Source: Elusimicrobiota bacterium (lineage in GTDB: Bacteria; Elusimicrobiota; Elusimicrobia; FEN-1173). From it: a stretch of DNA of 64,000 bases. The stretch is from assembly GCA_016706425.1 (NCBI GenBank), contig JADJJR010000001.1, forward strand, positions 558,001 through 622,000, in the 5' to 3' direction. The translations under genes were made by a program, and so were the position numbers. This document shows, piece by piece, positions 43,409 through 51,557 of the stretch (its first letter is position 1; each line of letters starts with the position of its first letter). The notes under the pieces are model-generated. The model saw only the letters and a program-made list of their open reading frames with translations, had not been told where the DNA came from and made no database searches.

Positions 43409-43891
43409 ATGAAAACCGAGCTCGTCTTCTTTCCCCGCTGGGCGGCGGGGCGCGGCGGCTTCGCGGAAAAAATCCGCGAGGTCTTTCACGCGCACGTCCG
43501 TAAAAAGGGGCTCGTCCAGACGCACCAGCGGGACGACATCCTCGACCATCTCCTCGCCGCCGACCGCCACCTGACCCAGGAAGAAATCTACGCCGCCCTC
43601 AAAGCGAAGGGGATCGGCAAGGTCACGGTGTTCCGCACCTTGAAACTGTTGGAAGAGGCCGAGTTGGTCGACCGCGTTTACGACACAGACGGCCGGCCGC
43701 GGTACGAAATCAAGATGGAGCGGCCCCACCACGACCACTTGGTGTGCGTGGATTGCGGCGTCATCCAAGAGGTCCAGTGGCCCGAAATCGAAAAGGTGCA
43801 GGAACGGGAATGCCGCCGTTTGGGTTTTGTGCCCCTGCGCCACCGCCACGAGGTGTTCGGCCGATGCGCTCCCTGCGCGGGGAAAGCGTAA
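43409..43891 (+). CDS. fur: Fur-family metal/peroxide-responsive transcriptional regulator
   Basis: 160 aa with an N-terminal winged helix (about 25-105: HQRDDILDHLLAADRHLTQ, EIYAALKAKGIGKVTVFRTLK) and a C-terminal dimerisation/metal domain. The metal motif RPHHDHLVCVDCG supplies His ligands, and CVDC with CAPC near the end forms the structural Cys4 zinc site. An extra 24-residue N-terminal extension, unusual for Fur, precedes the core; no other start codon is available upstream of the domain. The gene has its own promoter overlapped by a palindrome, implying autoregulation. Fur, Zur or PerR identity cannot be separated by eye. Confidence 0.9.
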   Translation: MKTELVFFPRWAAGRGGFAEKIREVFHAHVRKKGLVQTHQRDDILDHLLAADRHLTQEEIYAALKAKGIGKVTVFRTLKLLEEAELVDRVYDTDGRPRYEIKMERPHHDHLVCVDCGVIQEVQWPEIEKVQERECRRLGFVPLRHRHEVFGRCAPCAGKA

Positions 43892-43909
43892 ATTTTTTTT
43901 GTCGATGCA

Positions 43910-43926
43910 TTGAAATTTTATTTCAA
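43910..43926. promoter_or_regulatory. Second Fur-family operator palindrome, before the porin gene
   Basis: TTGAAATTTTATTTCAA has the same 7-base arms (TTGAAAT and ATTTCAA) with a 3-base centre as the operator at 43390. It lies 18 bases upstream of the porin ATG, immediately before a GGGGGA ribosome-binding site, where it could block transcription of the porin and downstream flavin genes. Confidence 0.7.
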
Positions 43927-43944
43927 TTATGGGGGAATGACCGT

Positions 43945-45252
43945 ATGAAACTGTTCAAAATGGGATTGGCCGCCCTGTGCCTCGGCGCGGCGTTGTCGAC
44001 GGTGCGCGCGGAGGAGGCCGATCGGCTGTCCGTTTTGGAATCAAAGTACGACGCGCTGGTGCGCGAATTTGAAACTTTAAAAAACGGAAAAGAGGGCGCG
44101 GTGCACAAGCCCGTTTTCGGCCTGGCCCCCGCGGCCTCCAAGGTCTACCACCTCAAAGAGGGCGTGACCCTGGGCGGTTACGGCGAGATGGTGTATCAGA
44201 ATTTCGAAGCCCGTAAAGACAACGGGACGGCTTCCGGTAAAACCGACCAGTTGGACTTCCTGCGCTACGTCCTCTATGTGGGCTACCGATTCTCCGACAA
44301 GTTCCTGATCAATTCCGAAGTCGAGATCGAGCACGCCGCCGAGGACAAGCGCGGCGAGGTCTCCGTCGAGATGGTCAACGTGGACTACCTCCACAGCCCC
44401 GCCTTGAATTTTCGCGCCGGTCTGTTGCTCCTCCCCGTGGGCTTTTTGAACGAACTGCACGAGCCGCCGATCTACCACGGCACTCTGCGGCCGAACGTGG
44501 AACGAAACATCATCCCCACCACCTGGCGGGAAAACGGGTTTGGGGTGTTCGGCCAGGCGGGCCCCCTGTCTTACCGGGCCTACTTGGTGAACGGCCTGCA
44601 GGCGCTGAAAGACACCGCCCTCGGCGGAACGACCGACAAGGTCAAGGGATTCTCGGCGTCCAGCGGTTTCCGCGACGGACGACAGAAAGGCTCGAGCGCC
44701 TTGGCCGAGGATATGGCCCTGGTGGGTCGCCTGGATTACACGGGCGTGCCCGGCCTGTTGGTGGGCGGTTCCTGTTACACGGGTCCGTCCGGTCAGAACG
44801 CCGTGGTGGGCGGTGAAAAGCTTGACGCCCGAACCACGCTGTGGGAAACCCACGGGGAATGGAATCGCTCCGGCTGGGAACTGCGGGCCCTCTACAGCCG
44901 CGCGACCCTCGACGACGCCGACCGGGTGAACGCGGCCCAGGGCCTCGCGGGCAACAATTCGATCGGCGAAGCGCTGTGGGGCGCCTACGGCCAGGTGGCC
45001 TTCAACGTGTTGTCCCGCACGGAGGCGAGGGCGAGCCTGTCGCCCTTCGTGCGCTACGAGCGTTACAACACCCAGGCGCGGGTCCCGTCGGGATTTTCGG
45101 CCAACCCGGCCAACGACCGCACGGAGATCGTCTACGGCCTGACGTACAAGCCGATCTCGACGGTGGTCCTGAAGGGCGAGTTTATAGACAACAAAAACCG
45201 CGCCGGCACCGGGGTGGACCAGTGGAACGCCGCGATGGGATACTTGTTCTGA
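43945..45252 (+). CDS. Outer-membrane porin with N-terminal coiled coil (OprO/OprP-like)
   Basis: 435 aa. The signal peptide (MGLAALCLGAALSTVRAEE, about 6-24) is followed by a short coiled coil (ADRLSVLESKYDALVREFETL) like those of phosphate-type and related trimeric porins. The barrel part contains VTLGGYGEMVYQNFEA, FLRYVLYVGYRFSDKFLI, NFRAGLLLLPVGFLNELHE and ends in the typical aromatic residue (AAMGYLF). The ATG at 43945 follows GGGGGA by 8 bases; a longer open frame through fur is spurious. Placement behind a Fur-type operator suggests metal- or stress-controlled expression. Confidence 0.85.
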   Translation: MKLFKMGLAALCLGAALSTVRAEEADRLSVLESKYDALVREFETLKNGKEGAVHKPVFGLAPAASKVYHLKEGVTLGGYGEMVYQNFEARKDNGTASGKTDQLDFLRYVLYVGYRFSDKFLINSEVEIEHAAEDKRGEVSVEMVNVDYLHSPALNFRAGLLLLPVGFLNELHEPPIYHGTLRPNVERNIIPTTWRENGFGVFGQAGPLSYRAYLVNGLQALKDTALGGTTDKVKGFSASSGFRDGRQKGSSALAEDMALVGRLDYTGVPGLLVGGSCYTGPSGQNAVVGGEKLDARTTLWETHGEWNRSGWELRALYSRATLDDADRVNAAQGLAGNNSIGEALWGAYGQVAFNVLSRTEARASLSPFVRYERYNTQARVPSGFSANPANDRTEIVYGLTYKPISTVVLKGEFIDNKNRAGTGVDQWNAAMGYLF

Positions 45253-45776
45253 AATCCAAGACCTGGGCCGCGCTTCCCTTCCTGGCCGCGCCGGCGGGTG
45301 TGGTCGTGGCCGCCGATTATTTGACGGCCGAGGAAGCCGGCCGCGTCCTCTTCCCCGACGCCCGGGGGTTCGAGCCCCGGGCGATGGACGAGGCCGCGCT
45401 CGCGGCGGCGCCGCGCCGCGCGGGCGCGCCCGCCTGGCCGGCCCCGCCCGCGGTGTGGACGGTCCAGGGCGGCCGGGGCGCGCTGGGCCATGTGGTGGTG
45501 GACCGCGTGATCGGCAAACACGAGTTCCTCACCTACGCCGTCGGCGTTTCAACCGACGGGGTGGTTCAAGGGGTGGAAATTTTGAGCTACAAAGAATCCT
45601 ACGGGGGCGAAGTGCGCAACCCCCGCTGGCGGCGCCAGTTCGCCGGACGCCGCCGCGATCCCCTTCCGCGCTTCACGGTGGACATCAAGAACATCACCGG
45701 GGCCACCCTCTCCTGCCGCCACCTCACCGAGGGCGTGCGGCGGGTTTTGGCGTTAACGGAGAGTTTCCGTGATTGA
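45222..45776 (+). CDS. Exported FMN-binding-domain protein
   Basis: About 184 aa. A hydrophobic export signal (TWAALPFLAAPAGVVVAA) precedes an FMN-binding domain whose covalent-flavin motif DIKNITGATLS ends in the GAT threonine (residue 162 from this start) that ApbE enzymes modify. GKHEFLTYAVGVSTDGVVQGVEIL and YGGEVRNPRW are also family-like. Start is uncertain: GTG 45222 follows GGGGTGG, but CTG 45249 overlaps the porin stop in the same NTGA way used throughout this region and would begin right at the signal peptide. It overlaps apbE by 8 bases. Confidence 0.82.
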   Translation: MERRDGILVLKSKTWAALPFLAAPAGVVVAADYLTAEEAGRVLFPDARGFEPRAMDEAALAAAPRRAGAPAWPAPPAVWTVQGGRGALGHVVVDRVIGKHEFLTYAVGVSTDGVVQGVEILSYKESYGGEVRNPRWRRQFAGRRRDPLPRFTVDIKNITGATLSCRHLTEGVRRVLALTESFRD

Positions 45777-46575
45777 ACAAACGCGCGCGCGTCCCCTGCT
45801 GGGCACCTTCGTCGTGATTTCGGCCGCGGGGCCCCGCCGCGCGGTGGAGGCGGGACTGCGGCGGGCCTTCGACGCCGTCGAGCGCCTCGAGCGGCGGATG
45901 AGCTATTTCGAACCGGCCAGCGACGTGGCGCGGTTGAACCGCGCGGCGCACCGGATCCCCGTGCGGGTCCACCCCCAAACCCACCGCCTTTTGCGCGCGG
46001 CGGCGCGGCTGACGCGCGCGTCGGGGGGCGTGTTCGATATCGCCACCGGCGGTGCTCTGTGGCGCGCGGGGTTTCGGCCCCCCGCGCCCGGCGCGCCCCG
46101 CCCCGATCCCCGGGCCTCCGGCCGGGACGTGCGGTTGTTGTCCGGAGGCCGCGTCCGTTTTCGGCGTCCGCTGTGGATCGATCTGGGCGGTATCGCCAAG
46201 GGCCAGGCGGTGGACCGGGCCCTGGCCGTTTTGCGCGACGCGGGGGTCCGCCGCGCCCGGGTGAACGCCGGGGGCGACACGGCCTCTTTTGGCGAAACCG
46301 CCCCCCTGTGGCGGCGCGACGACCGTCGCCGGGGGGCGGTCCGCCCGTTCGGCGCGACGGCGTCCGGCGCGGTGGCGACCTCGGCGCCGCTCCTCCACGC
46401 CCGGGCCCGCCGCGCCCCCTACGTTCGCCGCGGTCGTTGCGTGCCCGGGGGACGGGGCGTGACGGTGGCGGCGCCCCGGGCCCTGTGGGCCGACGCCCTG
46501 ACCAAAGTGGCCCTCCTGGCGCCCTCCCGGGCGCGGCGGGTGTTGGCGATTTTTAACGCCCGGGTGATCCCGTGA
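45769..46575 (+). CDS. apbE: FAD:protein FMN transferase
   Basis: Transfers FMN from FAD onto a Thr of exported flavoproteins; the adjacent FMN-binding protein is the obvious substrate. Family motifs: RPLLGTFVVISA at the N-terminus, MSYFEPASDVARLN, SGGVFDIATGGAL, WIDLGGIAKGQAVDRAL (about 136-152), VNAGGDTASFG and a final WADALTKVALL with the metal-binding Asp. No signal peptide is evident, so the modification may occur before export, or a signal was lost. Length 268 aa is slightly short. GTG start overlapping the flavoprotein gene. Confidence 0.9.
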   Translation: MIEQTRARPLLGTFVVISAAGPRRAVEAGLRRAFDAVERLERRMSYFEPASDVARLNRAAHRIPVRVHPQTHRLLRAAARLTRASGGVFDIATGGALWRAGFRPPAPGAPRPDPRASGRDVRLLSGGRVRFRRPLWIDLGGIAKGQAVDRALAVLRDAGVRRARVNAGGDTASFGETAPLWRRDDRRRGAVRPFGATASGAVATSAPLLHARARRAPYVRRGRCVPGGRGVTVAAPRALWADALTKVALLAPSRARRVLAIFNARVIP

Positions 46576-47033
46576 AACACGGCCGCGGTTCCCACGCCGC
46601 CAAACTCCCGGTCGTCCACCGGGCGCTGGTGCACGCCGTCTTTGCGCTGTCTTGGGTTTCGGGGGCGGTCGTGTTGGGGGCGCGTTATTGGGGGCGGAGC
46701 GAAGGCGCCTTTGGGTTGGAGCGCCATTGGATCGAATCCCCCGCGCGGTCCCTCCACGGACTGTCCGCCGGTCTTTGTTTGCTGGCCGTCGGATCCCTGT
46801 TGACGCGCCACGTGCCCGCGGGCTGGGCCACGGGCCAACGGCGCCCCTCGGCCATTTTACTCCTGGCCCCCGTGGCCGGGTTGGCGCTTTCGGGCTGGGG
46901 CTTGTATTACGCCGGTCACGAAGGTCTGCGCCGCGTGCTCGAAATCGCCCACGCGGCCCTGGGTTTTCTTCTGCCCCTGCCGCTTCTCGTCCACGCCCGC
47001 CGGGCGGCGGTTGCCGGGCGGCCGGGCGTGTAG
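46572..47033 (+). CDS. Four-helix membrane protein, cytochrome b-like
   Basis: 153 aa with four predicted membrane helices near residues 18-37, 60-77, 95-114 and 123-141. Histidines sit inside the helices at 21, 62, 127 and 141, a pattern able to ligate two b haems. It resembles small cytochrome b561 / DUF4405-like subunits that pass quinol electrons to periplasmic acceptors. It overlaps apbE by 4 bases (GTGA). The genomic link to a flavinylated exported protein supports an electron-transfer role; haem binding is inferred, not shown. Confidence 0.65.
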   Translation: MKHGRGSHAAKLPVVHRALVHAVFALSWVSGAVVLGARYWGRSEGAFGLERHWIESPARSLHGLSAGLCLLAVGSLLTRHVPAGWATGQRRPSAILLLAPVAGLALSGWGLYYAGHEGLRRVLEIAHAALGFLLPLPLLVHARRAAVAGRPGV

Positions 47034-47039
47034 TAAAAT
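47011..47039 (+). promoter_or_regulatory. Sigma70 promoter of trxA
   Basis: TTGCCG (47011-47016) and TAAAAT (47034-47039) at a 17-base spacing. The -35 lies in the end of the cytochrome-like gene and the -10 just after its stop. The leader to the trxA ATG is about 80 bases and ends with AAAGGAG. Confidence 0.6.
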
Positions 47040-47125
47040 GCGATCCGGCGATTCCGGCGTTCGGGAACTTTCCCGTGTCCCCCGTGTTGCAATACAAAGA
47101 CGCCTCATCGAAAGGAGTTTGACCC

Positions 47126-47446
47126 ATGGAAGTTCAACTGTCCGACAGCGGTTTTGAAAAAGACGTCCTGAAATCGTCGAAACCCGTTTTGGTGGATTTT
47201 TGGGCCCCCTGGTGCGGCCCTTGCCGCATGCTGGGCCCCATCGTCGAAGAGGTTGCGAAAGAATACGCCGGCAAGGTCGTCGTGGGCAAGATGAACACCG
47301 ACGAAAACCCCGACACCGCCTCGCGCTACAACATCTCCGCCATCCCGACCATGTTGCTCTTCAAGGGCGGCCAGGTGGTCGAGCAGATGGTGGGCGTCCA
47401 CTCCAAAAAAGACATCAAAGAAAAACTCGACGCGCTGTTGAAATAG
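47126..47446 (+). CDS. trxA: Thioredoxin
   Basis: General cytoplasmic protein-disulfide reductase. It contains the canonical WCGPC active site (residues about 30-34) in VLVDFWAPWCGPCRMLGP, the cis-Pro in ISAIPTMLLFKGG, and the Asp in the VDFW strand. Length 106 aa is standard. ATG with AAAGGAG 8-9 bases upstream. A TlpA-like lipoprotein follows 6 bases downstream, pairing a cytoplasmic and a periplasmic thioredoxin-fold protein in one unit. Confidence 0.98.
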   Translation: MEVQLSDSGFEKDVLKSSKPVLVDFWAPWCGPCRMLGPIVEEVAKEYAGKVVVGKMNTDENPDTASRYNISAIPTMLLFKGGQVVEQMVGVHSKKDIKEKLDALLK

Positions 47447-47452
47447 GCGCCG

Positions 47453-48004
47453 GTGCCCTTCCCGCTTCGATCGGTCCGACGGGGGCCCGCTTTGTGGGCG
47501 GCGGCCCTGCTGTTGGCCGCCTGCCGTCCGTCGGCGGCCGACCGCGCTCCCGCGGCCGCCCCAACGGAAGCGACGCCAACCGCCCCCGGCGCGGCCCCGG
47601 CCTTCGCTCTTAAGTCCCTGACGGGCGAAACCGTCTCCCTGGCCTCCCTCAAAGGAAACGTCGTGTTCATCGACTTCTGGGCCACCTGGTGCCCGCCCTG
47701 CCGCATTTCCATGCCCTCGGTGGAGCGCCTGCACGCGGACTACAAAGGCAAACCGGTGCGGGTGATCGGCGTGAGTGTCGACGAAGACATCGACGCCCTG
47801 CGCGCCTTCCTGAAGAAAAAAAAGACCGCCCACCCCGTTTTGATGGATCCCGACTCCGCCACGGCCTCGGCCTACGGGGCCGAGGGCATTCCCCACTTCG
47901 TGGTGGTCGACCGGGAGGGCCGCTTGGTCGACCAATGGTCCGGGTTCGCCCCGGGTTTCAGCGACGACTGGCGCAAAACCATCGACCGCCTGCTGAAAAG
48001 CTAA
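47453..48004 (+). CDS. TlpA/ResA-family thioredoxin-like lipoprotein
   Basis: Periplasmic membrane-tethered thiol-disulfide protein, 183 aa. A signal with lipobox LLAAC (Cys near residue 24) is followed by a Pro/Ala linker, then FALKSLTGETVSLASLKGN, VVFIDFWATWCPPCRISMPS with the WCPPC redox site, and GIPHFVVVDREGRLV with the cis-Pro. This domain order is typical of TlpA/ResA proteins, which reduce apocytochromes or other exported proteins. GTG start 6 bases after trxA; polA begins 6 bases downstream. Confidence 0.88.
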   Translation: MPFPLRSVRRGPALWAAALLLAACRPSAADRAPAAAPTEATPTAPGAAPAFALKSLTGETVSLASLKGNVVFIDFWATWCPPCRISMPSVERLHADYKGKPVRVIGVSVDEDIDALRAFLKKKKTAHPVLMDPDSATASAYGAEGIPHFVVVDREGRLVDQWSGFAPGFSDDWRKTIDRLLKS

Positions 48005-48010
48005 ACCGCC

Positions 48011-50728
48011 ATGACCGCCGAACGCGGTCCTCTTATTTTGGTCGACGCCCACGGTTATCTTCACCGGGCGTACCACGCCCTGCCGCCCCTCAACAACTCC
48101 CGGGGCGAACCCGTCGGCGCCCTCTACGGTTTCGCCCGCATGCTTTTGAAAATCCTCAAGCAAGAAAAGCCCGCGCGGCTGGTGGTCTGTTTCGACTCCC
48201 CCGGCCCGACCTTCCGCCACAAGGCTTACCCCGAATACAAAGCCCACCGCAAACCCATCGAGGACGCTTTGAAGTTCCAACTGCCCCTGGCGCGGGATTT
48301 GGTGGAGGCCTGGGGATTGGCCCAGGCGGCGGTGCCCGGACACGAGGCCGACGACCTCATCGCGACGCTCGCCCACCGGGGCGCCCAAAAAAAATGGCCG
48401 GTCGTGATCGTCACGGCGGACAAGGACGCCCTGCAACTGGTGGGCGGTCCCGTGACGGTGTTTAACGAATCGCGGGGCGTGCGCTACGACCCGGCGGCGG
48501 TGGAGCAAAAGTACGGCCTGACGCCCGGCCAGCTCCTCGATTTCTTCGCGCTCACGGGCGACGCGTCGGACAACGTGCCCGGGGTGCCCGGGGTGGGGGA
48601 GAAAACCGCCACGGCGCTCCTTCAAAAATACAAGACCCTCGATGGGATCTACAAACACCTCGACGAGGTCAAAGGCGCGCTCCGGGACAAATTGCGCGAC
48701 CACGAAAGAGACGCCCGGATGAGCCGCGACCTGGTGACCTTGGACACCGACGCCCCGGTGGAATTGGATCTGGACGCGGCGCGGCCCCCGGCCGTCCCCC
48801 CGCCGTCCCTGACGGATTTCCTTCGACGGTGGGAGTTCAACAGCCTTTTGCCGGAATTGAACACCGCGCCCGTTCCCTCGACGCCCGAGGCTCCTCCCGC
48901 TCCCGTGGCCGCGCCCCGCCGCGTGCGGGTGGTGTTGACGAAGGATGAATTAAAGGCGTTGGTGGCCCGGGCGCGCAAGGCCGAGGAACTTTCGGTCGAC
49001 GTGGAAACCACGGGCACGGACACCGTCGACAGCCGCCTCGTGGGCATCGCCCTGGCTATGGCCCCCGGCGAAGGCTGGTATGTTCCCATCGGCCACCGGG
49101 CGCTGGGGGATCCCGTCCAACTTCCCTTTGAAGAGGTCCGCGCCGCGCTCAAGGACCTTTTCATCGACCCGGCGCTGCCGAAGGTGGGGCAGAACCTTAA
49201 ATTCGACAGCCAGATCTTGGCGGCGGCGGGCCTGCCCCTCTCGCCTTTGGCCTTCGACACCCTGGTGGGCTCCTATTGCCTCCACCCGTCCCGGCCGAAC
49301 CACGGTCTCAAGGCGCTGGCCCTCGATTTGCTCGGGGAGGCCATGACGCCCATCGGGCAACTGATCGGGACCGGGGCGAATCAGATCGGCATGGACCAGG
49401 TGAAAGTGGAGGACGCCGCCCCCTACGCCGCCGCCGACGCCGAGGTCACGCTCCGGCTCGCGGCGCTCATGAAGACCGACTTAAAGGAAAAGGGCCTCGA
49501 AAATCTTTTCCACGAGGTGGAAATGCCCCTGGTGCCCGTCCTGGCCGGCATGGAGACGGCGGGCATCGGCCTCGACGTGCCCTACCTGGAGGGGTTGGCC
49601 AAGGAGTTCGGCCACGCCCTCCTCGCCGTCGAAAAAGAGATCCACGCCTTGGCGGGCGGTCCCTTGAACGTCAACTCGCCCAAGCAACTGGCCCAGGTGT
49701 TGTTTGAAAAATTGAAACTGCCGGTGGTGCGGAAAACCAAAACCGGATTTTCGACCGACGAAGAGACCCTGCAAAAACTCGCGCCCCAACACCCGCTGCC
49801 CGAGCGGATCCTCGTCCACCGGGAACTGGCGAAGCTCAAGAGCACCTACATCGACGGCCTGTTGGAAACCGTCAAGCCCTCGGGGAGGGTGCACACCCGC
49901 TTCAACCAGGCGGGGACGGCCACCGGGCGGCTGTCCTCCTCCGACCCCAATCTGCAAAACATTCCCATCCGCACCGAGCACGGGCGAAAGATTCGGCGCG
50001 CCTTCGTCCCCGCGAGCGGGTGCGTTTTCCTTTCGGCGGACTACTCCCAGATCGATCTGCGGGTGTTGGCCCACGTGTCCGGCGACCCGGCCCTCACGGC
50101 GGCTTTCCGCCGGGGGGAGGACATCCACGCCGCCACGGCGCGCGACATTTTCGGCCTCGCCGCGGGCGCTCCCGTGACGGAGGACCAGCGGCGGGTGGCC
50201 AAATCCGTCAATTTCGGCATCGTTTACGGGCAAACGGGGTTCGGGCTGGCGCAGCAGCTGGGCCTGCCCATCGGCCAGGCCCAGGCCTACATCAACGCCT
50301 ATCTGGACAAGTACCACGGCGTGAAAAAATGGATCGCCGCCATCGTCGAGGAAGCCCGGGCGAAGGGGTATGTGACGACCCTGCTCAACCGGCGGCGCTA
50401 TCTGCCGGAGATCAAGGCGGCCAACGCCGCGGTGCGCGCCTTCGCGGAACGCACGGCCATGAACACGCCCATCCAAGGAACCTCGGCCGACATCATCAAG
50501 GTCGCCATGCGCGATGTCGCCCGCCTCATCGAAAAAAAAGGCTGGGCCGCGCGCATGCTGCTGCAGGTGCACGACGACCTGTTGTTCGAGGTGCCCCGCG
50601 ATGAGCTGGCGACGGTCGCGGAGCCCCTGCGCAAAGCCATGGAGTCGGCGCTGGCCCTGGACGTCCCCGTGGTGGTGGATTTGAAAACCGGCCCCAATTG
50701 GGCCGACATGACGAAGCGCCGTGCCTGA
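48011..50728 (+). CDS. polA: DNA polymerase I
   Basis: 905 aa with all three domains. The 5'-nuclease (about 1-290) includes VCFDSPGPTFRH and ALTGDASDNVPGVPGVGEKTA. The 3'-5' exonuclease appears intact: Asp330 and Glu332 in SVDVETTGTD, an Asp in VGQNLKFDSQIL, and YAAADAEVTLRL. The polymerase domain has motif A DYSQIDLRVLAH (near 677), motif B RRVAKSVNFGIVYG and motif C LLQVHDDLLFEVP (near 851). So proofreading is retained, unlike many Gram-positive PolA. ATG start 6 bases after the lipoprotein; mutM overlaps its end by 8 bases. Confidence 0.97.
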   Translation: MTAERGPLILVDAHGYLHRAYHALPPLNNSRGEPVGALYGFARMLLKILKQEKPARLVVCFDSPGPTFRHKAYPEYKAHRKPIEDALKFQLPLARDLVEAWGLAQAAVPGHEADDLIATLAHRGAQKKWPVVIVTADKDALQLVGGPVTVFNESRGVRYDPAAVEQKYGLTPGQLLDFFALTGDASDNVPGVPGVGEKTATALLQKYKTLDGIYKHLDEVKGALRDKLRDHERDARMSRDLVTLDTDAPVELDLDAARPPAVPPPSLTDFLRRWEFNSLLPELNTAPVPSTPEAPPAPVAAPRRVRVVLTKDELKALVARARKAEELSVDVETTGTDTVDSRLVGIALAMAPGEGWYVPIGHRALGDPVQLPFEEVRAALKDLFIDPALPKVGQNLKFDSQILAAAGLPLSPLAFDTLVGSYCLHPSRPNHGLKALALDLLGEAMTPIGQLIGTGANQIGMDQVKVEDAAPYAAADAEVTLRLAALMKTDLKEKGLENLFHEVEMPLVPVLAGMETAGIGLDVPYLEGLAKEFGHALLAVEKEIHALAGGPLNVNSPKQLAQVLFEKLKLPVVRKTKTGFSTDEETLQKLAPQHPLPERILVHRELAKLKSTYIDGLLETVKPSGRVHTRFNQAGTATGRLSSSDPNLQNIPIRTEHGRKIRRAFVPASGCVFLSADYSQIDLRVLAHVSGDPALTAAFRRGEDIHAATARDIFGLAAGAPVTEDQRRVAKSVNFGIVYGQTGFGLAQQLGLPIGQAQAYINAYLDKYHGVKKWIAAIVEEARAKGYVTTLLNRRRYLPEIKAANAAVRAFAERTAMNTPIQGTSADIIKVAMRDVARLIEKKGWAARMLLQVHDDLLFEVPRDELATVAEPLRKAMESALALDVPVVVDLKTGPNWADMTKRRA

Positions 50729-51557
50729 ATTGCCCGAGGTGGAGACGGTCCGCCGGGACTTGGCCGCCCTGTTGCCCGGCCGGACCGTCACGCGGGTGGA
50801 GGTGCCGGACCCCCGCGCTGTCCAAGGGTTCGGGCCCGACGGTCGGGCGCGCCGGCGGGAAACGCCCGCGGCCTTCGCGGCGGCCCTGTTCGGCCGCACC
50901 GCCCGGGAAGTCCTGCGGCGGGGCAAATATTTGGGCGTGCGCTGGGACGATGGGTCCGCCCTCTTGGTCCACCTGCGCATGACGGGTCAATTGATCTTCG
51001 GACCGCCCCGCCCCAACGCCCGGGCGCTGATTTTCTTTTCCGATGGAAGCTGCCTCAACTTTTGCGACACGCGGCGGTTCGGCGAGCTTTGGCGGGCGGC
51101 CGATTGGTCGGCCGACCCGTCCGTGCGGGCGCTGGGCCCCGAGCCCCTGGGGGACGGCTGGGACGTGGCGGCCTGGGGCCGGTCCTTGCGGCGGTGCGGC
51201 GCCCGGGTCCAGTCCGCTCTCTTGGACCAGCGGCGGCTGGCCGGTCTCGGCAACATCTACGTCACCGAGGCGTTGTTCCTGTCGGGGGTCCGGCCGACCC
51301 GGCGGGCCCGGACGTTGCGGTCGGCGGACATCCCGGTCCTGGCCGCCAACATCCAAAAAGTGTTGAATCAAGGGATCGCCCACCGGGGGGTTTCCTTCCG
51401 GGATTACCGCGACGCCCGGGGCGAACGGGGCCGGGCCCGGGAGAAACTGGAAGTCTACGGAAAAGCGGGCCGCCCCTGCCCGCGCTGCGAAACGCCCCTG
51501 CGCGGCGTGAAAGTCAACGGCCGAGGAACCGTTTACTGCCCCCAATGCCAAAAGTGA
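50721..51557 (+). CDS. mutM: Formamidopyrimidine-DNA glycosylase
   Basis: Base-excision repair enzyme for 8-oxoguanine and ring-opened purines. The N-terminus PELPEVETVRRDL supplies the catalytic Pro2 and Glu3. RRGKYLGVRW contains the catalytic Lys near residue 60, and LAGLGNIYVTEALF the helix-two-turn-helix. The C-terminal zinc finger is CPRCETPLRGVKVNGRGT followed by CPQC. Length 278 aa is normal. GTG start within the polA 3' end, so two repair genes are coupled; coaE overlaps its own end. Confidence 0.97.
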   Translation: MPELPEVETVRRDLAALLPGRTVTRVEVPDPRAVQGFGPDGRARRRETPAAFAAALFGRTAREVLRRGKYLGVRWDDGSALLVHLRMTGQLIFGPPRPNARALIFFSDGSCLNFCDTRRFGELWRAADWSADPSVRALGPEPLGDGWDVAAWGRSLRRCGARVQSALLDQRRLAGLGNIYVTEALFLSGVRPTRRARTLRSADIPVLAANIQKVLNQGIAHRGVSFRDYRDARGERGRAREKLEVYGKAGRPCPRCETPLRGVKVNGRGTVYCPQCQK

